Part shown: piece after piece, positions 1 through 15,700 of the stretch | How positions within the stretch are numbered: position 1 is the first letter of the stretch | How the letters are laid out: every line of letters starts with the position of its first letter | Translations under genes and position numbers: made by a program | Assembly: GCF_032854445.1 (NCBI RefSeq) | Contig: NC_088301.1 | Location: 58,228,512 to 58,292,511 of the forward strand | Length of the DNA stretch: 64,000 bases | Direction of reading: 5' to 3' | From: Liolophura sinensis | Lineage: Eukaryota > Mollusca > Polyplacophora > Chitonida > Chitonidae | Notes under the pieces: model-generated | Databases searched by the model: none | What the model was told of the DNA's origin: nothing | What the model saw: only the letters and a program-made list of their open reading frames with translations

Positions 1-758
1 ACGTTTCTCTATCGCTTGAAAACGATGTTGGTGTCTTTATTGAAGAGTCGTGCTAATAAATCAAGGTCTTCTTTAGTGTACTTCATCACCAACTTCTAAA
101 TGCTCAGTAATTTCTAAAACTTTTTGCTTACAAATACGACTTGAGTAACATAATATCAACCTTTTTTCTCTTGTGTCTCTTTTTCTTGTTTGATGTTTAT
201 TTTCTGTTTAAGCTAAGACGGCGAGATCTCCTTGTATAATTACATTAAAAGAAAAGACAATATATAATCTCACTTGTTTCGAGAGAGGGGTGGAAATAGA
301 TCTAGTGCTCTATAAATCAATTTGTGCCCAGGAATTCTTATAAATCCGTGAGATGCGCCATGTCAGAGAATCCAGAAGCATGACATGGTGTCATTGTTAC
401 CCTACGTTTATTACCTTATATTGCAAAAAGCGTAACCTCAAAAAGTAAAAATGTGCCTCCACTGGTTATAGAATTAACTCTCGTCTGATCAACGAAAATT
501 GGCAGCGCTTATGATTTTCACCATGTGCTACCTTCAGATTACTTTCAACTGCGATATCTCCGTTATACATCACAAAAAACAGAAAGATACGTTTTTTAGA
601 CTTTTGGCGGGATATTTTTGCGATCCATATGTACATTTTGTCTAGAGCTGACTTTTCTTTCAACTGTACACAATATATCTGTTGATGTCATAATCACACA
701 GCCTTTTCAACAAATCGACCTCAGTAAAGTTCGTGTTTTTATCACAGCTATCACTTAC
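1..758. other. No supported feature; downstream flank/intron of the RhoGEF gene
   Basis: The last recognised RhoGEF exon ends at 759 with a GTAAGT donor, so this stretch should be intron. A minus-strand open segment near 466-640 could continue the phase (an AG precedes it at about 639), but its polypyrimidine tract is poor and the peptide is not convincingly PH-like, so it was not called. Confidence 0.4.
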
Positions 759-3700
759 CGAGCAAGGTCACAGGGCCCTCATATAGGAGTCTTCTTTTAG
801 GGCTCGCCAAAAGCCTCTCACATGGCTGCTTTGACACCAGGGGTCGTAGAAACTACATAGAGAAGCATTTTCACATATCATTACAATATCAGTATCTCTA
901 AGAAACGTACAACTATGTAATCTACACAATACGTGAAGAGTAAGTTTATTGGTTGTGGATCAGTTCTAGTTAGTACCGCATTCAAAATTAAAAGCAAGCT
1001 ACAGGAAGAAGCTTTATACACAATCATGTAAATATGAGAAAAGTGTAACAGGGAGACTTTGTAGCTGATTCAAGTTATAATGTGTGAGGACACCACAAGA
1101 CGCAGTAGCATGCAATAATATCTATGGGGTAAGATGTCAAGCACAAAAACCAAACAAAAGAGATAACTAAATACGTCAGACTATACTCCTTGCAGCGCAT
1201 GCGTCGCTCTCTACCTTTCGTATTACATCACTGCCACCAACTGCACATTTTTTACAGAAATCTTGAACAACGCCAATATCACTGGGCTCACAGTGATGAG
1301 GCAGGAAGTTATGTCAGAAAACTGAAACAATACGTCTCAACGTTTGTCTCAAATAATACTTCATTCACATGCATTCTCTTTATCTAGCGTATGTACAACA
1401 TTATTCTAACCAATACCTAAAACAATTTTATTGATGAATCCTGATCAAATAGATCCGCGGGAGGAGACGAGTGATGAGGCTAAGCCTAAACAGGCCACAG
1501 ACTCCCATTAATTCCGTGGCAACAAATATTCCGTGGCCAGTAAGCTTTGGTGCAAACCTGGCCCAGCCTGTGAGAAAGAAGCCATAAAAATCTTGACATA
1601 GGCTGACCGTCAAAATTTCTATGCCGGTAGCTGGGAGGGGTACCTTGCAACGCCAAGGGCATTTCACTCGCACCCTCATCAAGAACCTTTTCCCTTGTGT
1701 CCTCTTGTCCAGAATTTCACACTCATACCTGCCCAAAGCTTAGACAATTTCCATCATTTTGATTCCAAGCATGCACCTGTACACCAAAAATGGCAGACTG
1801 GCAGCGAAAAAAGACTGTACAAAAAATACACAGTATTACATTCGTAAACGGAGAAGCGGAAGTTGTAATGGGGTACTGCATCCAACAAAGTTACGTGCGT
1901 CTCACAGGCTCCAATGGTCAAGCTTGTCTATTGGTGGCAGACATGTAAAGCGACAGGTAGAGAGTGACGCTTGCGCTGTAAGAAATATGGCGTCAGACCA
2001 GAGGAAACGCGAGACAAATACTTTCAGTGCCATTTAAATGCGGAGAAAATACCAAGCAAAGCATTTTAGGATGGTTCACAACTTATCAACATCGATAACG
2101 TTTCCATATAGTCATAAACGACGATGACCCCTTAATCAAAATGTAGAGACCCACCAATTACACAAATCCAAATGCGGAATCTTTGTATCCCACACCAATG
2201 TACACAATACATTCATTATGTAAAAAACTTATGGAATACACTTGAGAGAAGATGTCAAGGAGATAGTCACAGGTCTTTCTTTATTGTATTCCTTCAAGTA
2301 CACATTTTGGCTATCAGACATTCATGTGCTTAACTATAACTATCGACACTTAGTCCAGAGCTTATTAGTTTATGACAGTATTAAGGCCACATGTGTTAAT
2401 GTCTCCATTTTCCTCTTACATTTAACGCCATTATGCAATAAGTAAACTTGTAATATGTTAAGTTAATCAGGTAAAACATTCGCTTATCTTGATTCCAGCC
2501 CAGTATGCTACCAATCTTTTGTTTATTACCCCTGCCTAATTACTTATATCAATATTTTTTATTCAATTACGATAGCGGTTTAGGGTTTGTACCCGGGAAA
2601 ACCAATGCGTTAACTCAGCCATAGTCCATTGGAGTTATTCCACCACAAGGATACAATCTTAGGAACAGAGTATACTGAACAAAAGGTTACTTAGGGTAAT
2701 TAAATCTTAGCAAATCGGAGCGGAGCTCGCCTCAGGACACCATTATAGATTGGCCACAGATTCATTCTCCACTTCTCCTGCTTCACTGAGCGGGGTTGGA
2801 TAGTCAGTGTGTATTCCTCGCAGACGTGATGATCAGACGTAATGACCAGACGCGCTGATTAGATTGTAATTATACACACATCAAAAGAATGGCAGCTCGC
2901 CTGAGAACACATGCAAATGCCGGGACAAATCTAACCGTAAAACGGGAACTGCTTTTGTAACTGGTTGTTTTTTAGTGCCATGTACGTCCGAGCATGGCCC
3001 TGTCTCCTTATCGGTTGAAAGCCTTTCGTTCAGAATCTTAAGACTGATACTGGTAAGAGTCTTGTCAAACTTTTGTCATACATATTAAGACGTATTTGAC
3101 TATCGTGTCACTTTCACAGATGTAATAACATTGCTGTAACAAGACAAATGTCATGTCGCAGCAAAACGTGGTCGGAAAACTAAATGCGATAAATAAAATT
3201 ATGCGTACAATTAGTTTCGGGTTATCCACAACAAAATAGTACTATCTGAATACAGAGCATTGTGTTGTATTTGCAAAAGCAAATATCTGTAAAATGTACA
3301 TTAATCTGAATAAAATGGACCGGTGATTGTAAACGTGTTCCACAACTTATGCCTCCCTGCGATTTTTCAACACGTTTTGAAGTTCAGAGACAAGAGTCAT
3401 TACGTGTTATGTCATTTAGTGCTAACTCATACCTCTGGGATATAGCCCCGTGGGTCCAGTTCTGTTACGCTAGGCCACACCAAGTTCTGCTGAATCTCTT
3501 GCACCCTCTCCAAATTCCTCACCCACTTTAACTTATCTTCTAGATTTCCTGCAAGAAAAGAGCACGTTTAATAGTCAATAGTCAAATACAAATAGAATAA
3601 ACATGTACCAAAGATAAAAAAAATGTATCTTCAAGAAGAAGTTGCCCTTGACTAATGTTTTAATGACAAACAAGCGTTGGCAACCTGGGCCCGTTGTTTA

Positions 3701-6700
3701 AATCTACATTTCTTTGACTGGCTAAAGCTTTTTGTATTTTTGCAACCTTTCAAGCCTGATATAAAGTCGCGTTGCTAAAACTAGAATATTCGAAGTTCAA
3801 ACATCCGCCGCAGTTTAATGCACAAATCCCACACTATGTCGACTCAGAGTCGTTGAAAAAATCCTTGGATCCGAATCCAGATCCAGATCACGACGACTTA
3901 GTGCCAGGTCCAAGTCTAAGTTATGCATAAATTTCATCATAATCCGTCCGTAACATTTTCCATAACATGCGGTTAGAGTACCTAACAATACACCACTGTA
4001 AAGCAACACTTACTAGATAGACGTAGGCAGCATAACGGAAGAGCAATGTGATTTAAATCTAGTTCACCCATGTAATCATGCAATTGATTCTGCCTTTAAC
4101 GCGAGTACAGCTTGGTTGGCTCCTTTGATATTGTTGAAATAATTATGCTATTCTGAATATTATCATTCCGGTTCCGTAGAAGGAACAATTGTGTTAAACA
4201 TTAAGACATATGCTGACAGATCTGGTTTGAATCAATGAAAATGCTACTTAGACATTTTACAGCAAAATTCTTTACAAAATATAATATAAACAGGCTATAT
4301 TTTCTGTATAATTCGGTAGTTGGCATTTGGAACCGTAAAACCCATGCACTTAGCAAGCTACGGACATCTTACGTAGAGATTTCTCCACAGTCTGGATGGA
4401 TTCTGATAGTTGCCTCTTCTCTTCTGGATCCTTGGTATAGTTTCGAATATTGGAAAGTATCAATGGCAGCTTCGTACACCGTTGAACAGGGGCTACCAAC
4501 AGGTCCGTTATCTGAAGTCTTTTGCATCTTGCGTCTTGTTCGCACCACTAGAAATTACACAAATAATAAAAAGCTTCATTTGAAGACCTATCAAAAAATA
4601 TTTGCATTTAAAGAATATCATTTAAATACAAGAAGCCTGTTCAAATGTTAATGTCAAAATTAATAAATATCAGCCGCATTTAGTCACATGTATGAACACT
4701 TATTAATATTATGTACCGTCACAATAATACATGTGTATAACTAAACATGTATATCATGCATCATATGTACCTTAATAAAGTCAGCAAAGTCGTCGTTCTT
4801 TAACAACCTTTCCAAGTAGCCCAAAGCGTTGACATAATTCAAGCAATAAGAATGAAAAACACCCGCGTCACGTGACAAAGCTGAAAACTGAGTTGATAAC
4901 AAGCGTTAGAAGCCACCGAATATGATTTTTGTTCCGTCCAAATGTTGTCGAAATATTTCTGCTTTAAGACAATAAGCAGCCAATTTGCATGAGGCACTCG
5001 TCACACTGACGGCCACTGATTACATTTGTGGTATACTTCCAGGAGAGTAACATGCTCAGTGCATGTATAGTATGTGACAAACTCTTTATGGGCAACCAGT
5101 CTTAACAAGGGTTGATTCATTCAAATATTTATTTATTTCAAGCTGCACTCCAGAATATTTCACTTATTCGACGGTGGCGAGCATTATGGTGGGAAGAAAC
5201 AGCAAAGATTGAGGAAAGACTTCTGGGATATGTAACAACTCATTATACATGTACAGTCAGTGAAAGTGGAATAAAACAGCACATATAGTCATTGCAAAGA
5301 GATGTATAACGGTTAAACTTACACGGTGAAAAGTTTTTATAAGTATCTTGGTCCTTCCAAACTCTGTTGGGCGGTAGCTCAGGTCTTTCAGGATAACTGA
5401 GATAAAATCCTTACAGAATGTGTAGCTCACCTGTCAATATGAAACATAAAGTTGTATATGTCATTTGCATTTTTGAAACGACTAATCTTGTTTACGCGTT
5501 TTACGATCGATCATTGACACCGGCCTAGACGTGTGGTAGGCAAAACAGTGCAAATACAACTCGGTGTGTGACACACCAAAAAATTAAACTGTTACTTTTA
5601 ACAGAAGTTTGTTACCTGAGCCTTGCTAGAATGTATTCTGTTATTATAACATAATACTATCTCATAGACAACATATCCTGCTGGTCTAACAGAATCTTTA
5701 TGTTGAATCAATAGAATACGTGTTATATTTAACAGAATAGTTTGTTGCAATAGCAGAATACATTCTAGTATCATTCAGACAACAGACTTCTGTTAAAATA
5801 AATTTTTTAGTGTAGTATACACAGTACTGTAACTTCCCCACATGGGCTAGCTTGAAAAAGAATTTCTGTTATATTATCAGGTTTTCTTATCTTGCATACA
5901 CCCAATGCCAAACCCTCAAGTGCATATAATCTTTTTCAAATGCCATCACTTTGCACACGTCAAACATCGTTAATTCACCATTCTGGCAAATACATTTGGT
6001 GAAGGGTGCGATTTCCTACTCAAAAATGGAGCATTAATATACATATTAACATTTTCTATGCATTTATCCGTCGTCCTCCGATAGAATTTGCTTAATTTTC
6101 CACAAACTTGTGTAACCTTTCCGTACGTAGTTTCCTTAAAACCTTCAAATACCTTTTATATAGAAACGATATAGCAAAATGGTAAACTTGAACAAAAATA
6201 CATTTTTAGACGTGCGTGTAGTGAAAACCTACATGATGTAGACTAATGTGACACATACATAGCATAACTCATCCAGGTTAGAAAACAGTTCTGCCGGCTC
6301 CGCGTACATCAAGAATCCATCCACTTGTAGCTTCTTCAGAGGTTCCAAGAAGCACTAAGTAGACCAGAAAACAAACAGGAAGTGAAACCAGGGAAGTGTG
6401 CCAGGAGCAGTGTTGAATTATAATGGCACCAGCAAACTCAGGAAATCAAGTGTCCCATGATGTACATCATTTAGTTGACATGCACACTTAAGTTTTTTTT
6501 GTTGTTGTTATAGATGTTACTGTCGTCATTAGAAGTGAATATTTAATAATAACAAAATCTAAAGACAAGATATATATAAATATACATTTATTTATATATT
6601 CGTTATTCGTTATCCAGTACGACGTTAAACCCAAGCATTCAATCATTTATTCTTCCAATCATACAACTTATAATTTTAAGTGAATGAATATCTAGTGGAA

Positions 6701-9700
6701 ACAATATGCAGCATTCCTGTGGCAATAGATACCTACATGCTTCAAAACCATGAGGTGGTCGATGAGAAAGACACATTCGCTTTTAAACAGCTCCCATACC
6801 GCCTCTCGGCGCTTTCCTTCTGGTTCCTGCAGATTGGTAACCTCCCTCTTTATGTCTGGGTCGGTTATCAAGTCTGACCAGTGAGCATTCTGAGAGATTC
6901 AAAACAGATGGCCTTTAGATTATACGTGCACTGTCTGGGGGGGGAAGCCGAAATGTTAACCACATGCCTGTTTGGTCGAATTAATTGCTGTATAAAACCT
7001 GCATATGATACGTGCCGTTATAATATGGTTTAGGCAAAAGAACTTGAAAATAATAACTACTGTAAGTTAGGATAGATGGTGTTTTCTGTACGTTAAACGA
7101 TTTCAAACCCTATTAAAATGCAGTATCAAAGTTCAACATACATGTATTTAGCTCACATATATTTCGGTGGGAATGATTTTAGTGTAAGATGTATTTCGAG
7201 ATTTCGAGGCTTTGTTAAACATGAGAACTGAGGAAGATATCAGTGTCCTGCCACAGACGTCATCACCAGAAAACATGGATGTAAATAACGACAATTCATA
7301 AAATTATATTAAGTTTTAATATCATGGAACGGCTCATCCAGCTACATGCATAAGATCAGTTTTTCAGGATACCACTTTCAAATACAAATAGCTATAAATG
7401 TCACATTCAGTGACGGGTCAAAAGTACTTTCTGATCTATGGAAACAAAGTGGATTTTCCACACAATGACGTCATAGAAGCGATCACTCTCGCATGTATGA
7501 CAAACTAATTGCATTTCTTGAAACTCTAAATGATAATTACCTTATACCGAGTTAAATGGGCGTCCTTGAACTCGGACCTATTTATCTGTGAAAGAGCATC
7601 AGAGAGCTGAGAAAGAGATTCTTTACTCCGTGATTTCATCTGAAAAAAAAGTAAACCACCATTTGGTTGCCACATCGAATTACAATACTTATTTTATAAC
7701 AAAGACTCGTCACACCGAGAAGCGGATACTCGATAAATAATCCTACTGACAGCTTCACTTAATTTGATAGATTAGGGATACATTTGTAATTAAACACCTA
7801 TAACGATGACAGAAGTGGATACCTGACAATCTCTGGCAACATCTCCTCGAATGCCATAAGGGTGTATGTCAGTCCTTGTATACGCAGAACAGACCGAATG
7901 GATTGTACATGTGTACGATGTGCTGTGTAACCCGTAGGCGTGACGATGTCATCCAAGATACTGTCCCCGATAATGCTATTGCCACAGTGACAGTCTATAT
8001 AAAGACATTGCTGAGCTAAAGGAGGTTTGGGTGTAAACAAGATGTCTTAGGCTTAACATCGTGGTCTCATACAATCGATTTGTGCACAGAGATGATCATT
8101 ATGTCCCCATAGACAGCGTACGTCTGACTAGATACATCTTCCACGTTGCTTTGGCATGTCGTTCTGATACAATGTCTGACACTGGTAGAGAGTATATCAC
8201 CATTAATTGGATGGATTTTTTCAACATAGGTATAGGGATACATATCACAGTTTGTATAACAACAGCTTAGTCGTAATACCACGCTTGAAAGGCGTCACGT
8301 GTATGAATGACAACATACAACTGGGAAGCACCAACAGTTCCACAACTAGCGGTCAGATATGAGTTTATCTGACGTACTAAAAATAAACGCTACAATGGTA
8401 ATTGTAATGGTGCTTACCAGTTTGAGCAGGGAAAATGTTTGTCTAGGTTTCTTTGAATCTGAAAAAGAAAAAGGATTTGACAATTGTTTACGTTATATAT
8501 ATTATAGTTCATGTTCCACGGCTTACCACTGACTGACACTTGACTAACAGATGAAGTATATCTTCATCGCAAAACAGAACGCAAATAGCATTATGCACTC
8601 AGTCAGCATGAAAACACACGTAAATGAAAATCTGTTTGATCAGCAGGACAAAAATCTATCACTTGTCGAGTTTGTTTATTGGAAAACTAATAACTAAACA
8701 AACATGTATGTGTGATTAATGTCTCCCAGCCATGAGCAGAATGGATCGCCATTTCCGAAGACTTACCATCTGTAGGTGTGGTGCTCGTAGATGAGGACTG
8801 GCGGAGAGCAGCAAAGTCCGCTATGGTGTGTTGACGGACTAGAGGCTTTCTGGTGGGCTTCTGCAACAGGCAGTCTCTGGAATTCACTTCGAGAGGGAGG
8901 TCCAGAGAGCTTCTTCGTCTCCCTTCGCGGTGTGCCATCACACTGGGAGAGAAGACAAGGTTTACAATTACATCAAGTACTACATTTGCTGTAGGACAAA
9001 TAACAGTCACTCTGTAGCTAGTCTTGATACATTTTCAAGAGCCTACGCATTTTTCCGACGGACGGAATAGCAAAAGATGCTCGCACCGCAATGCTATTGG
9101 TGTGGAAGCACCCAAATGGATAGCTTCATTAAGGCAGGACACCTAGCCATCACCATCCACCCCAGATGCTAACAAGCGTTCACTGGGTCTTCCCGGGGCA
9201 TGTTGTTTAACGGCAGCGCTTAGTTGAAGCACGTTAAATCTCACAGCTTCGGGCGACGGGCGGCAGGGTTAATAAAAAGATAGGGGAGGCGGGTAATGGA
9301 AAGGTCACTGAGATTCAGGTGTAAGCCCGTATCCTAGCCTGATGGCAGAACCTCCACACACGACCACATGATAATGACGTTTATATGATCTTGAGAAGTA
9401 ACACTGCCACTTGTCTTATCTACACAGGCTTTTCATACGTGTCCTGTTTATAACAATAGGAGACTCGCCATTAAAAATGGCATCAAAGAAATGACGCGAT
9501 CCGTGGATTACTATTAACTTCTTTGCAAAAACAACTGAGGGTAATTGCCGGCAGTTAGATTCTAGGATGCGCATATTTAACCAATGAATAAGTGTGTCGA
9601 TTTAGTTAGTGGGGTTAGCCACATAAAACTCTGGGATGAAGGAATCGATACATTACTTGCTGATCATTTCTGCCCATGGATTTTTCCAGACTTGGATTGA

Positions 9701-12700
9701 TACCATATATGTTCTCGCACATAACACGTTGCCTTCTATGTTTATACGAACCACCATTCTAAAACCATTAGGCTGCCTCAGGGAGGTCTCAGCATAAACA
9801 AATTAATATATTACAACTTCCACTTAGCACCATATTACTTAGCGCCCGAATTTCACCGTTTTCCAAGATACATCCCTAATTTATAATTGACTTCCGACAT
9901 AAGCACGAATATATACATCTCCCAATATTCTGCCTTGCGTCTGCCAACGCCTATCTGTCAACACGTGTCTGGCAATGAAGTAAGCAAACCACGTGAATCA
10001 CTGAGAGAGTATGGAAATATGAACATCACCTGTTGTGTTCCAGATCTTCCCATAATATCTCCGGCTCTGGGGACAGGCTCTCCGGCGAGCAGTCTCCAAC
10101 ATGCTGGAAAAGCAAGACAGACAGGCCCCCGTGGATATTCTCGACAAGCAGAACTCCCTCTTCCATTGAAACAAGGCAAAAATGTTCCCTCTTATACAAT
10201 GATTATTGATATTTTTCCAGTTACAGCTGTTAGTTTCAATTCCGATAATAATGAAAAAACATTCGTTTGTCTTTTTGCAAAATGTATTGTCAATTTCCTT
10301 AATTTTCAAAAGTGTGGAATTACATAATCTAATGGTCTAATCTTAAAAGCTGTTATATTATTTAAAGACTTCAAATCTATTTGCTTGATTGGCGCTTGAC
10401 TAGGATGACGTTGTTCACGCCTATGAGTGAGCGAAACGGCAAAAAGTTGGACGGGCTACGCCGCTTGCGAAGCTATACACTTTACTGCTGATGTAATGCC
10501 GCAGCCGCTTGGAGAACTGCAGAATTGCGAGGACTGGATTCGAACATCTATTTATTACGATAGAGTTGTCTTAACTAAGCCTTAGAGTTGTTTGAACTGA
10601 GCCTTTGAGGAATAATCACTGAACGAAAAGACAACTCTAGACCTGTAGATATGCACTGATGAAGTTTTCTACATATACACCAACGTATATCCTCACCTCT
10701 TTTTATTTTTGTGATGTTGCATAAATATTATACACTGAGAAAATCGAAAGCGCCCTTATCTTGTTATTTAACCTATCAGGAGATAATAATTTCTACAACC
10801 CGAGAACGCAGATATCCTCCCTCTCGTCCCGTGAACCGTGTTTTTTCCTTTTAGCCTTATGTACGTAGAGTACGAGTAGTACATAATGACGAGACATCGT
10901 GTTTCTGGTTTCTCTCACAAGGCTGATCCACGACCAGATTAAAGGTTTATTTATAGAGTAAACAAGGACATCAGGAGAAATAACTTTCGAAATAACAACC
11001 GCTTTATCATTTATTGCCTTTATCTATTGCCCACACAGTATCTTATACAAAACCTGCATTGATCACATTTGATGATTAAGACGTGCGATGGTCCCAAACG
11101 TAAACCTGGCTGGACGAATATTTTACAACCACCATGATGTCTTTCTTAAAGGACACTTTAAGAAACGTTTCATATGGTACTTAAAGATGCTTTGAATATT
11201 CGCTCCAAGAGCTATACAAATATATTTTCCCCCATTACATTTGTTTCATCATTTCGCAGCATTTGGACAGGGCCGGACCAGAATTGCAATAACCAAAGTC
11301 AAGTGTAGACAACTAACTACTATAGATAAAGCTCTTGTTTAGGACGAGTTTGAGCCTTGTGCCACATCTTGAAAACTAGTCTTATATTACATGTTAGCGA
11401 CTGATCGGCACACCAGACACAAATGCCCAATACAAAAATCTTATCACACTGATCCATTCACACAAGCAGAAATGTTCCCAATTAAATCATGCACAATTCC
11501 GCATTTAACGTAAGGTCACATCCTTAGCTTTTTCTCATTAGAAAAACACCCTTTACGGAGCTATTGAACAGAGCCAAACGTGGACATACATCCACGTTGA
11601 AGCTGCACACAGTATGTGACGGAGTAAACGTTTCAAAGGGAAAGCATTAGCATTTAGACAGGGAACGATCAACAGGGATCAGTTCCAGATTGGAACCAGC
11701 TTAAAGGAAAGCCCGTCTCATTAAAATTTGATGTCAGAGTGTGAGAAGTTTGATATCTATCATTGACATACAGTAAATCTTTCAATTATCTGTGAATATC
11801 GATCAGCTTCAGGTGGAAAAGTTTTCACCACGTGGCTACCTTCAATGATTATACCGGATAGTTCATGGTGGAGAACCAAGTGCACCTCAGACTACTAAAG
11901 TGAGTGATTACAGTTTGGTTAAAGGGAACTTCAGGTGACTCGTGTTTGTACACAATAAAACAATTGCTTTACTGCTCCATATGAAATGGGGCTGAAAAGT
12001 GGGTGTTGAAAAGTGCAATTTAAAAAGCACACATGGTCTTAAAAAGTATTTGTTAAAAGGTACGAGAAGGTATTAAAGGTAGGTGTTAAAAATTGCAGTC
12101 CATTTTGTGATGAAGCACTAACATTCTTCATGAATAGTGGTCAGTTACTGGTGCTATTGTTAAATATGTACATGTATGTGATGAACAAGTGATTACAAAA
12201 TAAAGATCGACACCCTTCGCGACCATCAAACGGCTTCTATTTTAATATTATACCTTGATGAATTTTTGTTGAATTGAGTTCAGCTTCAAAAATAAGGATT
12301 ATGGCAAATTGAATCAAATGCCCATGTCAGGTATATTTTAAGTAGGTAAGGACATAACGTGAAAATCAGAACCAGAGGTTTTATATTATATTGTATTCCT
12401 GCATACACCAGGATTCTTCTGGTGGATTAAGCATTCCCAAAGCCTGGTTTCTTTGCGTTGTTCTATATTTTTTACCTAATTCTACTTAAAGCATGGCGTT
12501 AGGGGCGAGTATATTGCAAATATTTATCCTTTATATGAACAGTTAGATTAAAACCTTAAATGATGTGAACTGATAAGATGCTGTATTTCACCGGTTACGT
12601 GCGACCATATGCCATCTCTCACACTTTCGTCGCTGCTGATTTTATTCTCTATTCTGTATTTTATCGTATGTAAACGTCAATCTGAAAGACATCCGTTGAG

Positions 12701-15700
12701 TGATACACCACAGGATCAACTAGAAGACTTGTCAGTAGAAGCTGACATGTTATTAGACCTGGAAACACAATCGAGGGGTAATTATGTGTGACGATTGGGG
12801 TTCCTCTCTTGTTCCTTTTCCCTGTAGTCCAAGAAATATTACTTACACCGCCCTGATCACCTGAAAGTTGCAATCCTACCGTTCTTGTCTACGAAGGGTA
12901 GTTATCTTATCAAGAACAGCAGGCATAGTTAAATAAACGTGTGTGACTCCTTTCACTGGCAATTGTATTCTTAACAGTACAGTTCAAGATTCATAAATAA
13001 CTAGATGTTTATACATCCTAAAGCCCTCATAGGATGAAATCAGTCGTAGATAGACACAATGTCGAACTTTAGCGGATTCGTTGGAAGGACGATATTCTTG
13101 CTTGGACTGAAAACATCCAAATGCTAACTTTTGCCATACGCCTTATTCATGCAGTTTCAGCGTAGTTTATCCTGAAGCTGGAGCACGTTACCAGTGAAGT
13201 AACCGGGGAAACCCTAGGATGGACCTGCCCTGGACATAAGCCGTTTTACCCCGAGACGAGTCACGTATAGCCTGGTGGAAATAACCTTCCTTAGGAATGG
13301 ATCAAGGGCTTGATATATAAGACAACCTTAACCAACATTTTAGTAGAATCGACTGCGCATGTAGGGACCACAACTGCTAGTAATTCTCGTAAGCATCTCT
13401 ATCCCTGGAAATCGTTGTCTATACCGAATACATGTAGTTCAGATGAAATGAAGGTACAGCTTCAAAGCACTCTTACAAAAACAGTCAAGAGCTATGAATA
13501 TTATATTAATAAATTTAAAAGAAGTTCTACGCAGTGATACATAAATTTCCTATTAGTTACTTGGTGATGTTGAACTTATTCCTTGTAGCCACAAAAAGAA
13601 CACAAACTGTAAGAAGCTGACGTCTCGGGCAGCTTATGCAGTGCTACCTTTTGAGCACTCTCCAAACAAGTACCTATTTATCACGGTGGCATCGGTCGCG
13701 ATGAATAATGTAAGGTTGATGGAGAGTCATGCAAATTCAGCTGATAAACGAGTTATCATTCTTGTCCTTTGGATTATTGATAAAAATATTTATGACGTTT
13801 TATTGTAAATGAATTCGATTCTCCTTCTAAAACTTATTTACGACGCAAGGCAATCATTTCGTCGTCAGCGCGGTAGAATAAGGCTAACAAAATTTCCAAG
13901 TCCGAAAGGAGCAATCAGTCACCAGAGCGTCTAAGAATCCTGTGTACTTTTTCTCCAAACACAAATCCAGCACAGCCATATTGATCATTTATGAAGTGAC
14001 GTTTGTAACGATCAAAGCAGGTGTGTGTCAGTCAAACCTGGCGAGATTAAAACCTACGCTCATATTTATCTGTCGCTGACCATATGAAGGACAAGAGCAC
14101 GGTTGTCCGAAGAAACCACGCCATAAATATCACACGGTTGACTTGGTCCTCTAACGATCCATCAGGAACTAAGAACAAACACAACAAACTACTGCCTAAA
14201 AGACAGCCATGACACGCAAGATCAACTGCTTTTTTTAACACTTTTAAAACAGGATTTTTTTTATTATATATAGATATTGAGGTATAGTGAATGCGACGTC
14301 TTTGCTTTTATTAATGTAAACTAAGGGCTTAACTACGAGCTCTAATATGGGGTGGAAAATATAATCAAGGAAACTAATTGAACAGAGTTAAACTAAATCT
14401 TCTGAATTATGTTTGCTAGTGGGATTAGGTTGCCAATATTGCAAAAATGTAGTTTTATGTAAGCACGAATACCGCCATGTTAAAAAGTGTAGGCCATAAT
14501 TATAACCAGCGGTAAAGGGCAATTCACACTGCATGGGATGTCAATATATTGTCTTAATGACGTAACTAAACCAAATTATTGTAGTACAGTGGTAAAAATA
14601 CATTATATATATAATTATTTCCTTATGAGGAGGGAAGGAGTTATAGGGGGAAGGCGATACATGCAGATTTTAGTTGTTAGCTTCACATATCCACACGATT
14701 CCTAGATGCAAAATCCTAGATTTTCGACACTTTCTAGTCCACATCCGATCTGTTATCATGTGTAACCATCTTAAACCGTTTGTGATGGACGAAGTTCGAC
14801 AGCTAGCACGATCAGCACACGGTATATGGTAAGCCCTACTCAACTAAAATAACAAAATATCGTCAGAGTTGAAGAGACTCCTACTGAAGGCTCACCGAGG
14901 TGGCTGCCCCGGTGTCAATTTGTACAGAAGTGTGACTGTTACGTGAGGTTATTTTTTCCGTTCCCGATGAAATGTTATCTGTTCGACGATATCAGGCTAG
15001 CCGTGTGGTATTTTTGTTAAAATCGATATTTGTGCCAATTAGTTAGAGAAAATGATATGATCAATTTTCTTCTAAGTAATGCTTTCTTTCTTAACTTGAG
15101 TTGCACTTCCTCGCCGTTTCTAGAGATATCCCTGAGCTTGACCATTTCTTTATCTGCTGGGGAATATTTACGGATACATGTTTGTTGTATGACGAAGGAA
15201 CTGCTCCAACTTTAGATAGAAAAACAAATATCTCCATCGAACCCCAGATCATTTTCCAAACAACGTTCCAACAAGTGCCAGAATTAAAATGTACTTCAAT
15301 TAGATTTTCAATAACACATATATGTACGAATTCAAGGATTGTTATTCTTCTTATTTCCATTGAAGATAACATTCTTCAAAACAAAAAAAAGCTTCAAAAC
15401 ATTACTCTTATAGCTATTAAACTAACGTTAAGTAAACGGCTTATGTTTGTTCTTTACATTCAATCCATTATATCTTTCTTTGCCATCTATATTTATGGTG
15501 AACGAATCGGTATTATTCCGTTTGTTCATGAAATGGAATGTGAATATCCAGTTGCATGGATTGAAACGTGCTAACAGTTATGGCTATATCTTATTGCTGC
15601 AAACTAATTGCCACACCATTGTTTGAATAAAAACATCTGAAGATTATGGGACATCGAAATCAGGCTAAACTGATTCTTGTAAGATACCACAAATTTAAAA

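Noticed and set aside
466-663. Minus-strand frame (KKRIFLFFVMYNGD) as the next PH exon
   Set aside because: Phase could fit but the acceptor tract is purine-rich and the peptide lacks convincing PH features.
4235-4651. 138-codon plus-strand frame
   Set aside because: It is the shadow of the RhoGEF DH exon 4373-4547 on the minus strand.
7798-8040. Minus-strand frame ending MAFEEMLPEIVR with a CAG/GTATCC border, between two RhoGEF exons
   Set aside because: The flanking exons already join in phase without it and no matching acceptor was found; at most an alternative exon.
12609-12791. 60-codon plus-strand frame with a hydrophobic N-terminus (LTLSSLLILFSILYFIVCKR) and acidic tail
   Set aside because: Looks superficially like a small membrane protein, but nothing else supports expression and it sits in a 6.6-kb intron on the opposite strand.
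14047-14241. Minus-strand hydrophobic 64-codon frame in the same intron
   Set aside because: No acceptor/donor pair fits, and a membrane segment would not belong in a RhoGEF linker.
15101-15574. 157-codon plus-strand frame, one of the longest in the window
   Set aside because: AT-driven composition, no recognisable motif, no splice or promoter context, and it lies inside a RhoGEF intron on the opposite strand.
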